64,000 nucleotides of DNA, taken from Fonsecaea monophora. Lineage: Eukaryota > Ascomycota > Eurotiomycetes > Chaetothyriales > Herpotrichiellaceae. Under the pieces are notes generated by a model that searched no databases, was not told the origin of the DNA, and saw nothing but the letters and a program-made list of their open reading frames with translations. Below are positions 35,061 through 46,091 of this stretch, piece after piece. Position 1 is the first letter of the stretch; each line of letters begins with the position of its first letter. The stretch covers positions 186,001 through 250,000 of the forward strand of contig NW_019173937.1 of assembly GCF_001642475.1 (NCBI RefSeq), given 5' to 3'. The translations under genes and the position numbers were made by a program.

Positions 35061-37169
35061 ATGGCGGAACGCAAAAGAGCAATCCGGATCGGAAACAGGT
35101 ATGTCACATCTCACACTCTCTCAGTACACCTCGGCCGTATTGACATTCTGAGTGCTTCAGTTCCGGCGCAGCTGGCGATGGTCCGGATCAGGTGTACCGT
35201 CTGGCCACCGAGGGACCTATCGACGCCATCTTCTCCGACTATCTGGCCGAGGTCAACATTGCATGGCGAGCTCTGGAGCTGGTGGACAAACCTGAATTGG
35301 GCTACGAGACGGCGTTCCTCACCCATCTCAACCACAAAACCGCGGCGGAAGAGGTGTTCAAACGGGGCATCAAGCTCGTTCACGATGGCGGGGCACTGAA
35401 TCCCCGAGGTCTGTATGAGGCAACCAAGAAGCTTTTTGCGGACAAGGGACTCGGCCAGGTCAAGATTGCGTGGGTCGAGGGTGACAACGTGACGAGCGAG
35501 GCACTTGAGCAGAAGCAGAGCTTTGCCCATCTCGACATCCACGGCGTCGAGACGTCGCTCATCAAGAACAAAATCTTGTCTGCAAACGCCTACATAGGCA
35601 TGCGGGGCATCATTGCCGCCCTGGACGCCGGCGCCCAGATCGTCATCTGTGGGCGCATTTGCGATGCATCGCCCGTCATGGCACTCGCTGCATGGTAAGT
35701 TTGCCCCGACCGTGCCCAGTCTCAGGTCGACTGGACATGACAGAGGCCCCCTTCGAGTTGACCGAGTATTATCAGGTGGCACGGCTGGTCAGATACCGAC
35801 TATGACAAATTGGCAGGGAGCTTGATTGCAGGCCATGTCACCGAGTGCGGACCTTACACCACAGGGGGCAACTTTTGTGGCTTCAAGGCGATCCCCAAGC
35901 TGTACGAGGTCGGATACCCGATTGCAGAGGTCGAGGCCGACGGGTCCGCTGTCATCACCATGCACGAAAACTCCAACGGCGCCGTCACCGTCGACACGGT
36001 CACGGCGCAGCTGGTCTACGAGATCCAAGGACCGACCTACCTCAACCCCGATGTGGCTGCTCTGCTCGAGGACGTCCGCATCGAACATGCTGGGAAAAAT
36101 CGTGTCCGGGTCTCCGGCGTCAAAGGCATTCCGCCCCCACCGACGACGAAGCTCGCCATCTGCACATTTGGGGGCTACCAAGCCGAGGTTTCCACCTACG
36201 CTGTGGGCCTGGACGTGAAAGAGAAGGCGGAGCTGCAGAGGATGCAAGTCCTGCGGCGTCTGGACCAGTCGAAGTTCTTGAAGATCGCCATCGACACGTA
36301 CGGCTCCGTACCCGAGGACCCGCGATCCCAGAAGGACGCGAGTGTTCAGATCAGGCACTTTGTCCAGGCGTCGACCAAAGAAGCCATTGGGGAATTCTCG
36401 CAGGCTTTCTTGTTCACGTCCATGCAGGGCTATGGTGGATTTCATCTGTAAGAATTCATCTCACTCCACGTGCTTTTCACGAAAAGACTTCTAAGGCAGA
36501 GCATTCCTTGTCGTTTTGGACTGCCAGCCTTTCTTCACATAGACTGACTTAACTGGCTGCCACAGAAACATGGACATTCGAACCCTCGCCCCGAAGCCCT
36601 TTGTGACGTACTTTCCCGGAAAATATCCCCAAGAGTCGCTCAAGGTCCGAGCCCACGTCGAATTTTCCGACGACGCCGACCACAAAGCCCTCCCAGTCAC
36701 ACCGCCGCCCAAGTTCCAAGACTTTGAGGGGCAACGCTCCTACGACTCTACCGACCCGGTGGCCCTGTCGACCTTTGGCCCGACCACCCGCGCCCCGCTG
36801 GGAAAAGTGGTTCTCGCCCGGTCCGGCGACAAGGGCGGAAACGCCAACGTGGGGTTATGGGTGCGCCACGACGACGAGTGGCCCTGGTTGCGGTCGTTCC
36901 TCACCATCGCGCGGCTCAAGGACCTCCTCGCCGACGACTACCGGCCCGAGTACCGCGTCGATCGGTTCGAGCTGCCCAACCTCCGCGCCGTGCACTTTGT
37001 CGTCTACGGCATCCTGGAGGACGGCGTCAGTTCGTGCAGCCTGATCGACGGGTTCGCAAAGAGCTTCGGCGAGTTCATCAGGGCCCGTCAGGTGGATATC
37101 CCGCAGGCGTTTTATGCTCGGCCGCACGTAGGCGAGGAGCTGCTGGATGGATATCAGAACGGTGTTTGA
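35061..37169 (+). CDS. AtuA-like protein (DUF1446 plus C-terminal AtuA-like domain)
   Basis: 615 aa from four exons: 35061-35098, 35161-35694, 35776-36447 and 36566-37169 (introns 62, 81 and 118 bp, all in phase). The N-terminal ~450 residues match DUF1446, the family of Pseudomonas AtuA from the acyclic-terpene-utilisation operon: SSGAAGDGPDQVYRL near residue 13, then YLAEVN, GGALNPRGL, ICGRICDAS, HVTECGPYTTGGNFCGF. The last ~130 residues (from about LGKVVLARSGDKGGNANVGL) match the small AtuA-like alpha/beta domain often fused in fungi. The biochemical activity of AtuA proteins is not settled; in bacteria they sit with geranyl-CoA carboxylase genes, none of which are here. It is convergent with the adjacent alcohol dehydrogenase and is taken as part of the catabolic block. 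Cytosolic, no signal peptide. Confidence 0.9.
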
Positions 37170-37581
37170 TCTGCTCTGGGGTATATGACAGACACCCACT
37201 CTCACTACCGGATGGGAATTCGCCGGATATGGTATGGCTCTTGTATGTATGGCAGCAACTCAAGGGAAAGCCCTTGGTGGTGGATTAACCCCCTCACATA
37301 GCAGCTACCTCAATCAAGAAGAATGGACCCTTGATTTGTCTCCCTGTCTATCAATATTTTGGAAAAGCTGGTACTGGCACTGGCCTTTGAGATATAGATA
37401 TTCAACCACATTCGCTCACCCCGCCCGACCCCGACAACTCTCACTGCCATGAGTTGCTATACATCTACACCAGTCTCACGAGGTAGGACCATCTTGCGCA
37501 GTCACAGCCACTGTTAAGATAGTGGTGTATAAAACACACACTCTCCACCACCGTCTCTTTTAGGCGTTACGTGTATAGGTA
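37170..37581. other. Convergent intergenic region
   Basis: 412 bp between the convergent AtuA-like and ADH genes; 3' UTRs only. Confidence 0.6.
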
Positions 37582-38883
37582 TTAGAAAAAGTCCACCACC
37601 ATACGCCCAGCTTCCACCTTCCCAGCCTTCATCAGATCGATCATCTCATTCAAGTCCTCCAGCTGGAACCGTCTCTCGTTGACCAGCGGCGTAATGTGCT
37701 TTCGCAGCGTGAAGTCGAGGCATTTCCTCGACGAGGCCTGGCCGGGGACGTGGGATCCGATCAAGCTTTTTCAGTGGTCAGTTACGGAACGAAAAGTATA
37801 CACACGCGTACATCTTTTGGCGAAAAAAAGAAGCTTGCTGCGTCTTTCTTTCGCTCGTATTGGGTCGGGCGGGGTGGGTGGGTTGCTTTCCTTACCTGAG
37901 TGATCGCGCCGTAAGCAGTTGGGCGCTGATGGGTATCTCAGAGTGTGGTAGGCCAACGGCTATCACTCGTCCGTAGGATCGGACAATGGCGAGCGCGGTG
38001 TTGTAGGCGGGCACGACGCCTGAAGTGACGATGGCCACGTCCACCAGCTCGCCGTTGTTGGCGTCCAGGACTCGTTGGCTCAGAGCTTCAGGCGCGAGCC
38101 CGCTCGTGTTGATGACGCTCTGTGCCCCATACTCGCCCTTGACCGTCTCGAGCTGTGCGTCTCTGACATCGAGGGCAATGACTCTGGCTCCCAGCGCGGC
38201 AGCATATTGCACCGCCAGCTGGCCCAGGCCGCCGGCGCCGACTACTGCGACCGTTTCTCCCATTCGCAGGTGCGCCTGCTCCAGGGCATCCCAGACCGTG
38301 ATGCCCGCGCAAAACAGAGGGGCAAGCCGTCGCGGAGACAATGGGAGCTGGCTCGGGCTCGAGCTCGCGCCTCGAGAGACCACCACGGCCGACGCGGCGT
38401 CCACGCAGGTATACTCGGAGAAATATCCCGGACAACTCATCCCCTTGACCTGCATCTTGGAGCAGAACTGTGGCCCGGCCTTGCGACAGTCGGTGCATTC
38501 CAGACACATGTTGTGCCACAAGGGTGCGCCGACCAGATCGCCCACTTGGAACCCTTCTCCCCATTTCGCGGCGTCCGGTCCAAGTTCTTCCACTACCGCG
38601 ACGGCTTCGTGGCCGATGATCTGCGGGAAGAGACCCGGGCCGCCAAAGGCGCCCGAGATGATGCTGATGTCCGAATGGCACAGCGAGGCCGACTTGACGC
38701 GGCACAGCATTTCCCGTCCCACGGGCGTCGGGACCGGGACAGTGTCGATGGAGATGGGTTGGTCTGGCTACGTCTCCGTAAGTAATACTCTCAAAGGGTG
38801 CGTCGACTTTGGCGCTGGCACAAGGTAGTGGAGTGGTCACAAACCGAATGGCAGACAGCTGCCTTCATAGTCCTTTGGCCCAT
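37582..38883 (-). CDS. Zinc-dependent alcohol dehydrogenase (MDR)
   Basis: 364 aa from three exons: 38883-38845, 38767-37896 and 37765-37582 (introns 77 and 130 bp). Exon 1 is inferred: MKAAVCHS joined in phase 0 to PDQPISIDTVPVPTPVGREM rebuilds the standard MDR N-terminus, though its donor GTTTGT is weak. Oxidises an alcohol to aldehyde or ketone with NAD(P). Catalytic zinc ligands Cys43 (in SLCHSD) and His66-Glu67, structural zinc Cys101, Cys104, Cys107 and Cys115. Rossmann motif VVGAGGLGQLAVQYAAALGA. Closest in style to class-III or propanol-preferring fungal ADHs (LFCAGITVWDAL). Its neighbours, AtuA-like and aldehyde dehydrogenase, suggest a catabolic alcohol. The ATG at 38868 is an alternative start. 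Confidence 0.9.
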
Positions 38884-39638
38884 GATGTTTCTAACGTCGA
38901 GTGTGTGTCTCACACATACACACACGATCAGGGAAATGAGCAAAGACCGAATCACCTTATGGATAGAGCCAAAAGAGCTTGGATTCACCTTGACAAAGGT
39001 ATCGTTTAGTCCAACGAAGGATATTCTTGTTGAATACCACAACGGTCAGTGCTTGTCAAAGACCATACTCAGACCGACTCTGACGCCGAAGCTGAGGTCG
39101 GTTGATAACTCTGTGATCATATAACCGGCAACCTGCTCTTTGCACAACCACATATTGTCGAGACAGGCGCGGTAAATCAACCAAGAGTCACTTATTCTGA
39201 GGCCCGCTCGATTCGCCTCAATCATCTAACCGTTCCCTATGTCCCTTTTTGGTGCCATACTCGGCACGTACATCGGGCTCAGTTGGAGGTGGAGCCGCCT
39301 GGCACTGAATCGTCCTGAGAGTCAGCGCTCGCTCGCTCGTGTCACTGTTACTCGTGCTGTATTTCGAGCACAGTCCCGTCTCTCCCTTATTCAGTTAAGC
39401 ATTAGCATGATGATAGCGCTGACTTGTTATTCCCATCAGCCAAGGCGCTATGCGGTTCGGAGCAGACAAGGGCCGGGAAAAGCATCACAAACTGTCACCG
39501 AAATGCTGTCCTTGGGTATGCAGAGGCCACCTGTGAGGAGACATTCAAAGAAGGTCTGCGTCCTCAAATTGAGGTTGATGTCTGGACAATAGCAGAGATC
39601 CCCGAATGTAGAGATTTCGGCCAGAAGTATCTAGCAAA
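38884..39638. promoter_or_regulatory. Divergent promoter region, ADH / ALDH
   Basis: 755 bp between the divergent ADH and ALDH start codons, so it probably drives both. It holds a CA-rich patch near 38905-38935. The plus-strand frames (39239-39592 and 39424-39696) show no family. No operator was identified by eye. Confidence 0.55.
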
Positions 39639-41501
39639 ATGGGCTCAGTTACTCCTCCAGCCGAGGCGGGCGAGTTCGAAACTCGACTGTTCATAAACGG
39701 AAATGTTTGTATTTTTCCAATCTCTGATTGTTGGACTGTCTGCCGATTCTCGTCTAAGACTGACACTTTCCACCACGTACAGTTCGTCGAGGCCAAAAGC
39801 ACAAATAGACTCAGCATATACAGTGCCAACGACAATTCGCTCGTCAGCTCAGACGTCCACGTCGCCGGACAAGCAGATGTGGACGACGCCGTGGCTGCCG
39901 CGAGAGCGGCCTTCAGCTCCTGGGCATCAACCCCGCCGATACAAAGATGTAAGCTGCTGCTACGCCTGGCAGATTTGATCGAAGCGAACGCAGAGGAATT
40001 GGGCAGACTCGAGGCCCTGTGTTCTGGCAAACCCATGTCCCAAACGCGGCAGTTTGAAGTGCCCCTGGCGGCAAATGTCTTCAGATGTAAGAATTTCCAT
40101 GTTCCCCTCGACACATCCCCCATAGTTGTCCTGATGATGAATGAACGCTGCAGACTACGCGGGTTGGTGTGACAAGCTCGAGGGAGAGTCGTGGCCCGCA
40201 GACAACGGTTTCATGAAGGTCGTCCGACGAGAGCCGCTCGGGGTCTGCGCCGCCGTCAACGCTTTCAACGGCCCGCTGGTCATGATTGCCTTCAAGGGCG
40301 CGCCGTGCCTCGCGGCGGGAAACACCATGGTCATGAAATCCAGCGAGAAGACGCCCTTGAGTACCATTTTCTTCGGGAAGCTGCTCCAGCAGGCTCAAAT
40401 TCCGCCTGGCGTGTTCAACCTGCTCTCTGGAGCTGGGGAGACAGGGGCGCTGCTCGCGTCGCACATGGACGTAGACAAGATCTCTTTCACGGGGAGTGTC
40501 AACACGGGCAAGAAGATCGCCGTCGCCGCAGCTTCCAGCAACCTCAAGCGAGTCACACTGGAGCTTGGTGGGAAAAGCCCCAGCATTGTGTTTCCTGACG
40601 CAAATCTCGATGTTGCAACACAGTGGTGCGTGCAAGGCATCGTTGGCAACTCCGGCCAGGCTTGTATAGCCAGTTCACGCGTCTATGTGCACAAGGACAT
40701 CAGGGAGACCTTTGTACAACGCCTCAAAACCGCTTTCGAACAAAGTCATGCTGCTTTTGGAAAAGATGCACACTCGGACTCAACACATATCGGGCCGTTG
40801 GTCGACAAGTCGCAGTTTGAGAAGGTGACCCAATATGTAGAAGCTGGCAAGGCAGAAGCCACTCTAATCACTGGAGGTCAAGCCTTGTATGATCAAGTAA
40901 GTTCCTCCCGAAAGGGGAGGAAATGGGTTGAGCAAACTTTTGTCCCCGGGATTTTTCACTGACCAAACAACCCCAAGGGCTGTTGGATGACTCCGACGAT
41001 TTTCCTGGACCCTGTGCCGGATGCAAAAATCTACAGAGAAGAAATCTTTGGCCCCGTTGTGGTCGTGAGCGACTTCAGCACCGAAGAAGACGTCATCCAT
41101 CGTGCAAATGCTACAACCTTCGGACTTTCAGGAGCCGTCTTCACGCAGGACGTCAATCGAGCGATGAGGGTGGCGTCTCAGATCACCAGCGGCACAGTGT
41201 GCGTGAACTGCTGCACCATGGTTGACTATACAGTGCCATTTGGAGGTCTCAAGCAAAGTGGCTGGGGTCGAGAGCTTGGAAAGGTGTGTCGACATATTCC
41301 CATGTTTGATCCCCAGAGGACTTGGAGATTCTTCGTCGCAGGATGACAAACTGCTGGGATCCTCTGCTGACACGATCTGTCTATCTCTAGGCTGGGATCC
41401 ATGCATACACAGAGCTCAAGACGGTCTTCATCAAGTATGACTTGCTAAATCTGGTACTTGGTGATGCATTGCTAACAACAAAAATTAGCTTAACGTATTA
41501 G
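39639..41501 (+). CDS. Aldehyde dehydrogenase (NAD(P)+)
   Basis: 509 aa from five exons: 39639-39704, 39783-40086, 40154-40896, 40978-41283 and 41391-41501. The first intron (78 bp) is a multiple of three and stop-free, so it could be mistaken for coding; removing it gives LFINGN-FVEAKS, the normal family start. Oxidises an aldehyde to the acid. Seen: catalytic Glu260 in VTLELGGKSP, catalytic Cys294 in GNSGQACIASSR, cofactor motif SFTGSVNTGKKIA, EEIFGPVV, and FGGLKQSGWGRELGK near the end. The C-terminus runs past the usual FIKY ending by some 20 residues, so the last exon may be mis-ended. It belongs with the ADH across the divergent promoter. Confidence 0.92.
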
Positions 41502-41676
41502 ATCTCACTATCTACCCATAGCGGAATCATCATCAGTCTGGAAGGATGGAATATGTATTTTCTGGAGGGAGAAACTTGCGTTGCGTTGGTAGAGCTATGG
41601 GTAAGCTCGCCATGTGGTTGCGCCCTAGGCACTCTTAGTTGTCGAGATAAGACAGATCCGTAGTGTGCATGATATA

Positions 41677-43149
41677 TCAAACCGTGTACGTGACCGAGTC
41701 AACAGGGAGACCGTCCAGAAGATTCGGATACGCGTTAATAAACTCTGGCGTCAGGCCCCAGCCCTCGACGCGGCTGAAGACCTTGTAAAACTCGTCGCGC
41801 ATCTTCAACCCGTCGTTCTCGCTCGCCTCTAAGATCTCCTGACCCCATGGCCAGCGCACTTTGAGGCAGCAGGACATCATGTCGAAGATGTTGGGGAGTT
41901 GGGTGATGTCGGCCATCCTGATGAGATTGAGCCGGAGAGCGGGCCACAGGATCATGTCGAGGTTGACCGGGTGCGCTTGTTGTATTTGTTCCGGAATCGG
42001 CCACAAGAAGGGGGGGATTCGCGCGAAGCTCTCCGGGGTTGGGTGTACCCTCCATTTGCTGAAGACGTAGAGCAGCCAGCCGATTGCCAGGCGCTCCGGT
42101 TCGGCCACACGTGATTTCCGCAGCGCCGTATGAATCGAGTTGGCGAGGAAGTTCTGGCGCGATCCGAACAGGAGGTCAAGTGGCTCGGGCTCTTCCGGAG
42201 AGGCCGCCACCGCGCTGGGAGAATCGAACCAGGGGCTCGACGCTTTACTCAGCGGGTCTCCTGATGTGTTATTCGGGGTCAGCGACCATCTGGGGAGAGA
42301 CGGTGTTTGAGAATCGGCAAATGACAGACTCGAGTCAGAGTGATTGCACGCCCGACTCCGTGAATGGTTTGGAGGAGGCAGCCTGATACTGCTTCGCGGC
42401 ATCTGCTGCGACGGCCTTGAATGCGACGGTCGCGATGCCTCCTTGAGACCTGTTCCTGCTGTAGACTCGTCGCAATCCTGTGGAGAATTGTCGAATTCTG
42501 TCAGAAACGGATGGGGTGGATGATCAGATGGAGGAACCCAATATCGACCAGAGTCGAGATTACCGGTCAAAGTGCACAGAGCATCTGATGAGCTCTGGAG
42601 TATTCTTGTTGAATCTGGACTTCCGGGGAAGGGAACTTCCCCTGGTAGAGACTGGCCGTCAGGTCCCTGTTGTGATTTATCCGCGCTTCTCATGGTCCCT
42701 GTGGCTGCCACATCTGATGTGCACAGTATGCCCGATATCTGCAGACATCCAGGTTCGGTGGACCTGGTACCGCCATGTAATGACGGAGCCATCTGATCGT
42801 CGTAGCTGAGAGTCGTATCGACCACGCTTGCTGGGGGGGTTTGGTGCATTGAGGTTACCATTTGGTTGGCTGTCCTTTGTAGCGAACCAGCTAAACCCAT
42901 CATCGTCTCTTGTTGTCTTTGCAGAAAGCGATTCTCCAGCTCGAGGGTATGGATTTTTCCGACCAGGACGCTGACGGCGATTGAACCATGGTTCTGCTTA
43001 CAATAGGAGACTTGGTCTTCCAGTAGTTTTATTTGATTGTCTCTTTTCTCGCGGAGTTTCTGCTGTGCGCGGCGATCACGGAGCCTTTTCCTTTCCGCAG
43101 AGGTCATGGTGTTGTCGTGCATTGTAGCTGTATGGTATGGATAGCTCAT
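41677..43149 (-). CDS. bZIP transcription factor with DUF3425-like C-terminus
   Basis: 490 aa. The basic region and zipper lie right at the start: SAERKRLRDRRAQQKLREKR followed by heptad-like Leu/Ile spacing (IKLLEDQVSYCKQ, then VLVGKIHTLELENRFLQRQQ). A Ser/Pro-rich middle follows, then a C-terminal domain with the DUF3425 look (RLAIGWLLYVFSKWRVHPTP, IPPFLWPIPEQIQQAHPVNL, LPNIFDMMSCCLKVRWPWGQ). Such bZIP-DUF3425 proteins are common in Pezizomycotina, often next to metabolic clusters. The chosen ATG is the first in frame; a GTG-opened extension of 10 codons and a spliced-looking upstream leader (see findings) mean the true start may be further upstream. It sits between ALDH and BVMO and is the candidate regulator of both. 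Confidence 0.9.
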   Translation of the reverse strand: MSYPYHTATMHDNTMTSAERKRLRDRRAQQKLREKRDNQIKLLEDQVSYCKQNHGSIAVSVLVGKIHTLELENRFLQRQQETMMGLAGSLQRTANQMVTSMHQTPPASVVDTTLSYDDQMAPSLHGGTRSTEPGCLQISGILCTSDVAATGTMRSADKSQQGPDGQSLPGEVPFPGSPDSTRILQSSSDALCTLTGNLDSGRYWVPPSDHPPHPFLTEFDNSPQDCDESTAGTGLKEASRPSHSRPSQQMPRSSIRLPPPNHSRSRACNHSDSSLSFADSQTPSLPRWSLTPNNTSGDPLSKASSPWFDSPSAVAASPEEPEPLDLLFGSRQNFLANSIHTALRKSRVAEPERLAIGWLLYVFSKWRVHPTPESFARIPPFLWPIPEQIQQAHPVNLDMILWPALRLNLIRMADITQLPNIFDMMSCCLKVRWPWGQEILEASENDGLKMRDEFYKVFSRVEGWGLTPEFINAYPNLLDGLPVDSVTYTV

Positions 43150-44126
43150 ATTCGGTGCTCGAGTTGCATACGACGCCACAAACAGGATGTTCTTGGGTAA
43201 GAAGTGCCCTTCCGTCTCTTTGATGTGGGAAATGCACGAGAGCTCTCAAGGCCCGTGTCGGATAAGAACTCGGGGCCCATAGCAAGACGCGTTAGCGGCA
43301 CTCTCGGCCACAACTCTGCGGGGTGTTGGTGCTTGACCTTGTACCCGACTTGTGGAGGCGGGGACTGTGGAGGCTGCTGTGAAGGGCAAGGTGTCAATCC
43401 GTCGCTGGGTGTGTCTTCACCCAGGGATGCATAAAACTGCATAACTCGTGGAGACAGAACCGAAGCGATCGTGGCGGAGGTTGATATGCAATTCCCTGCC
43501 ACCACTGTTAGCAATGATTCACCCCGTGATGGGCTAGGGGCTAGAGTAAAGACAACAAACACTGACTCACTGGGAGAAACCAGCAGGGAACAAATAGAAA
43601 TCCATGGTAATCCTCTCAGCGACAAAGGCAGCTGAAAGCGAAGTGAAGTGAAGTGGAGCTCGGCAGCCACTGAGCAACTTGTGCCTGATCCACGACGAGT
43701 CAGCGCTGAATCAATCCTTGACCCCTCCCACCACCTCCTCTCACATTCGAAGCCTTCCCATACACCTGGACATCAGCCTTGGTGTGGTCCATTTGTTTGA
43801 TCTGTCCGAGGTGGAGATGAGACCTGCTAGCAAGAAACCCCCTGGGGCTCGAAGGTCGACACGCGAATCAATATACCAAGACAAACCTGATAATGGCCTG
43901 TGATCAAGAGTCGAGACTGCGGCACTTGATATGGGATGGATATCGAGAGGTCCACAAGTATACATCCAGATTGAGGACCGGTGGCGTGCTCTACTTACAA
44001 AGGTTTGAAATCTTCGGTTGATATCTTTCGTTCAACAAGGCCCTTCATTCCCCCTTACACACATCTTTCTCTGTCGATTCTAATCAGTCAGAGACTTCTC
44101 ACATCTGCCGCCTTCTACTGCCCAGA
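43150..44126. promoter_or_regulatory. Divergent region, bZIP / BVMO
   Basis: 977 bp between the divergent bZIP and BVMO start codons. On the minus strand it contains an ATG (43605) followed after 12 codons by a canonical 75-bp intron (43496-43570), so part of it is probably transcribed bZIP leader. The BVMO side (44030-44126) is C/T-rich. Confidence 0.5.
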
Positions 44127-46091
44127 ATGTCGTCCATTGCCACTGCAGACCTCGAGGCACCGTCTACCAACGGCCATATTCCCACCGACTCGGAGACCAG
44201 ATGTCGCAGAGCACCAATTCATGCCAACAGACACATGCGGGTGGTCTGCATCGGGGCGGGCGCCTCGGGAATCTACATGGCCTACAAGCTGAACCACTCA
44301 TTTACCGACTTCTCCCTCGACGTCTACGAGAAAAACCCCGACATCTCGGGGACATGGTACGAGAACCGCTACCCAGGATGTGCCTGCGACGTCCCCGCTC
44401 ATAACTACACCTATTCCTTCGAGCCAAAGTCGGACTGGTCAGCGAACTATGCCACTTCGAAAGAGATCTTTAAGTACTTTGCGGATTTTGTCGACAAGTA
44501 CGACCTGCGGAAATACATCACCTGCAACCACGAAGTCGTCGGTGCGCACTGGGATCGGGACAACAATGAATGGGTGGTCCGAGTCCGACGACCCAGCCAA
44601 AATGTTTTCGAACAGCGGTGCGACTTTCTGATCAACGCTGCTGGCATTCTGAACCATTGGCGATGGCCAGCAATCCCGGGTCTTCACTCCTTCAAGGGTG
44701 ACCTGGTGCATAGCGCTGCTTGGGATGAGAAGCTGGACGTGACTGGCAAGCACGTTGGCCTGATTGGGAACGGGTATGTCCACCTACGATCCTCGATGAC
44801 GGAGACCCTGGTTGGTATCTGACGAATGTACAGCTCCTCGGGAATCCAGATTCTACCCAAGATGCAAGAGTAGGTATTTCTGAATTTGATTTTCTATTGA
44901 AGCTATGCCTGAATCCACAATGACACTCTGCACAGGCAAGCCCGTCATGTTACCACGTTTATTAGGGAGCCTACCTGGGTAAGCCCCGTTAGAGGCATGG
45001 AATATCATGAATACAGCGACGAAGAGAAAGAAATGTTCCGCCTCAAGCCTGAGGTTTGGCTGGAAATGCGGAAAAGGGCCGAAAAGGCAATGGCTTTGGT
45101 CTTCCCATTGATGCTCAAAGGATCTGCCAGTCAGGAAGCGGCAGCAGCGTACATGAAGAGCCAGATGGTGCAGAAAATCAACAACGACGAGCTGGCGCAG
45201 AAACTCATCCCAGATTTTGCTGTGGGCTGTCGACGACTGACGGTAAGTCGATTCCCCCGGAAGCAAGCATATTCCAATGAGTATACAATGATCCTGACAC
45301 TCGGAATCAAAACCATGTAGCCAGGGATCAACTACCTGGAGAACCTGACGGCGAAGAATGTCACCACTCTGTACGGAGAAATTAGGGCCACCACTCCCAC
45401 CGGCTGTGTGACCGAAGACGGCAAGGAGCACGAACTAGACGTTCTGATCTGCGCCACCGGGTTCGACACCACGTTCAAACCACGGTTCCCCTTGATCGGA
45501 CGAACCGGTAAAGATCTCGCAAAAGAATGGGAAATCGAACCGCGCAGTTATCTCGGCATGGCGGCCGCCGGCTACCCGAACTACTTCATGTACCTGGGTC
45601 CAAACTGTCCCATTGGCAACGGTCCCATCATCTTCTCGATCGAGATCCAGGGCGAATACATTGCCCACTTCATGAACCGGTGGCAGAAGGAGGACATCCT
45701 GACGTTTGACCCCAAGCCCGAAGCCGTGGACGATTTCATCCACCAAAAGGACCTGTTCATGCAGGAGACGGTGTGGAACAGCAGCTGTCTCTCATGGTAC
45801 AAAAACCCACACACGGGTAAGATCACGGCCCTCTGGCCAGGAAGCACGCTGCACTATATGGAGACCCTGGCCAACCCGCGATACGATGACTACAACGTCG
45901 AATATCGTGGTCGGCGATTCGCGTACCTGGGCATGGGTTTCTCGCAAGCCGAGCTGGACCCAAACGTCGATGTGACGTACTATATCCGAAACCAAGACGA
46001 TGACGCTCCTTTGTGTCGACCACTGTTCAGCACACGGAACGCCAAGGACATCACTCCTCGAATGACCACATTGGCCGAGGCTGGGCTGTAA
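44127..46091 (+). CDS. Baeyer-Villiger / flavin-containing monooxygenase
   Basis: 586 aa from four exons: 44127-44773, 44834-44869 (36 bp), 44936-45242 and 45321-46091; introns of 60, 66 and 78 bp. Inserts one oxygen next to a carbonyl using FAD and NADPH. Seen: FAD Rossmann GAGASG (43-48), WYENRYPGCACDVPAHNY, the Baeyer-Villiger fingerprint F-x-G-x-x-x-H-x-x-x-W exactly at 189-199, the NADPH Rossmann GNGSSG (214-219) built across the first splice, and ATGFDTTF near the C-terminal part. The CACDVP type is common in fungal BVMO-like enzymes of secondary metabolism and steroid or cyclic-ketone breakdown. It is divergent from the bZIP gene. Substrate cannot be predicted. Confidence 0.93.

Noticed and set aside
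35111..36445. Two long minus-strand frames (223 and 218 codons)
   Set aside because: Antisense to the AtuA-like exons and spanning its intron positions; no family motifs.
38025..38840. Long plus-strand frames (236 and 267 codons) and an overlapping minus frame
   Set aside because: All are shadows of the zinc alcohol dehydrogenase exon, which has complete zinc and Rossmann motifs.
39239..39696. Plus-strand frames between ADH and ALDH
   Set aside because: No splice path connects them to ALDH in phase with homology, and their composition is random.
42205..42235. GGTTCGATTC on the minus strand resembling a tRNA T-loop
   Set aside because: It is inside the bZIP coding frame with no matching stems.
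43146..43670. 174-codon minus-strand frame upstream of the bZIP gene
   Set aside because: It crosses a canonical intron (43496-43570) and is not in the bZIP frame; better explained as leader sequence.
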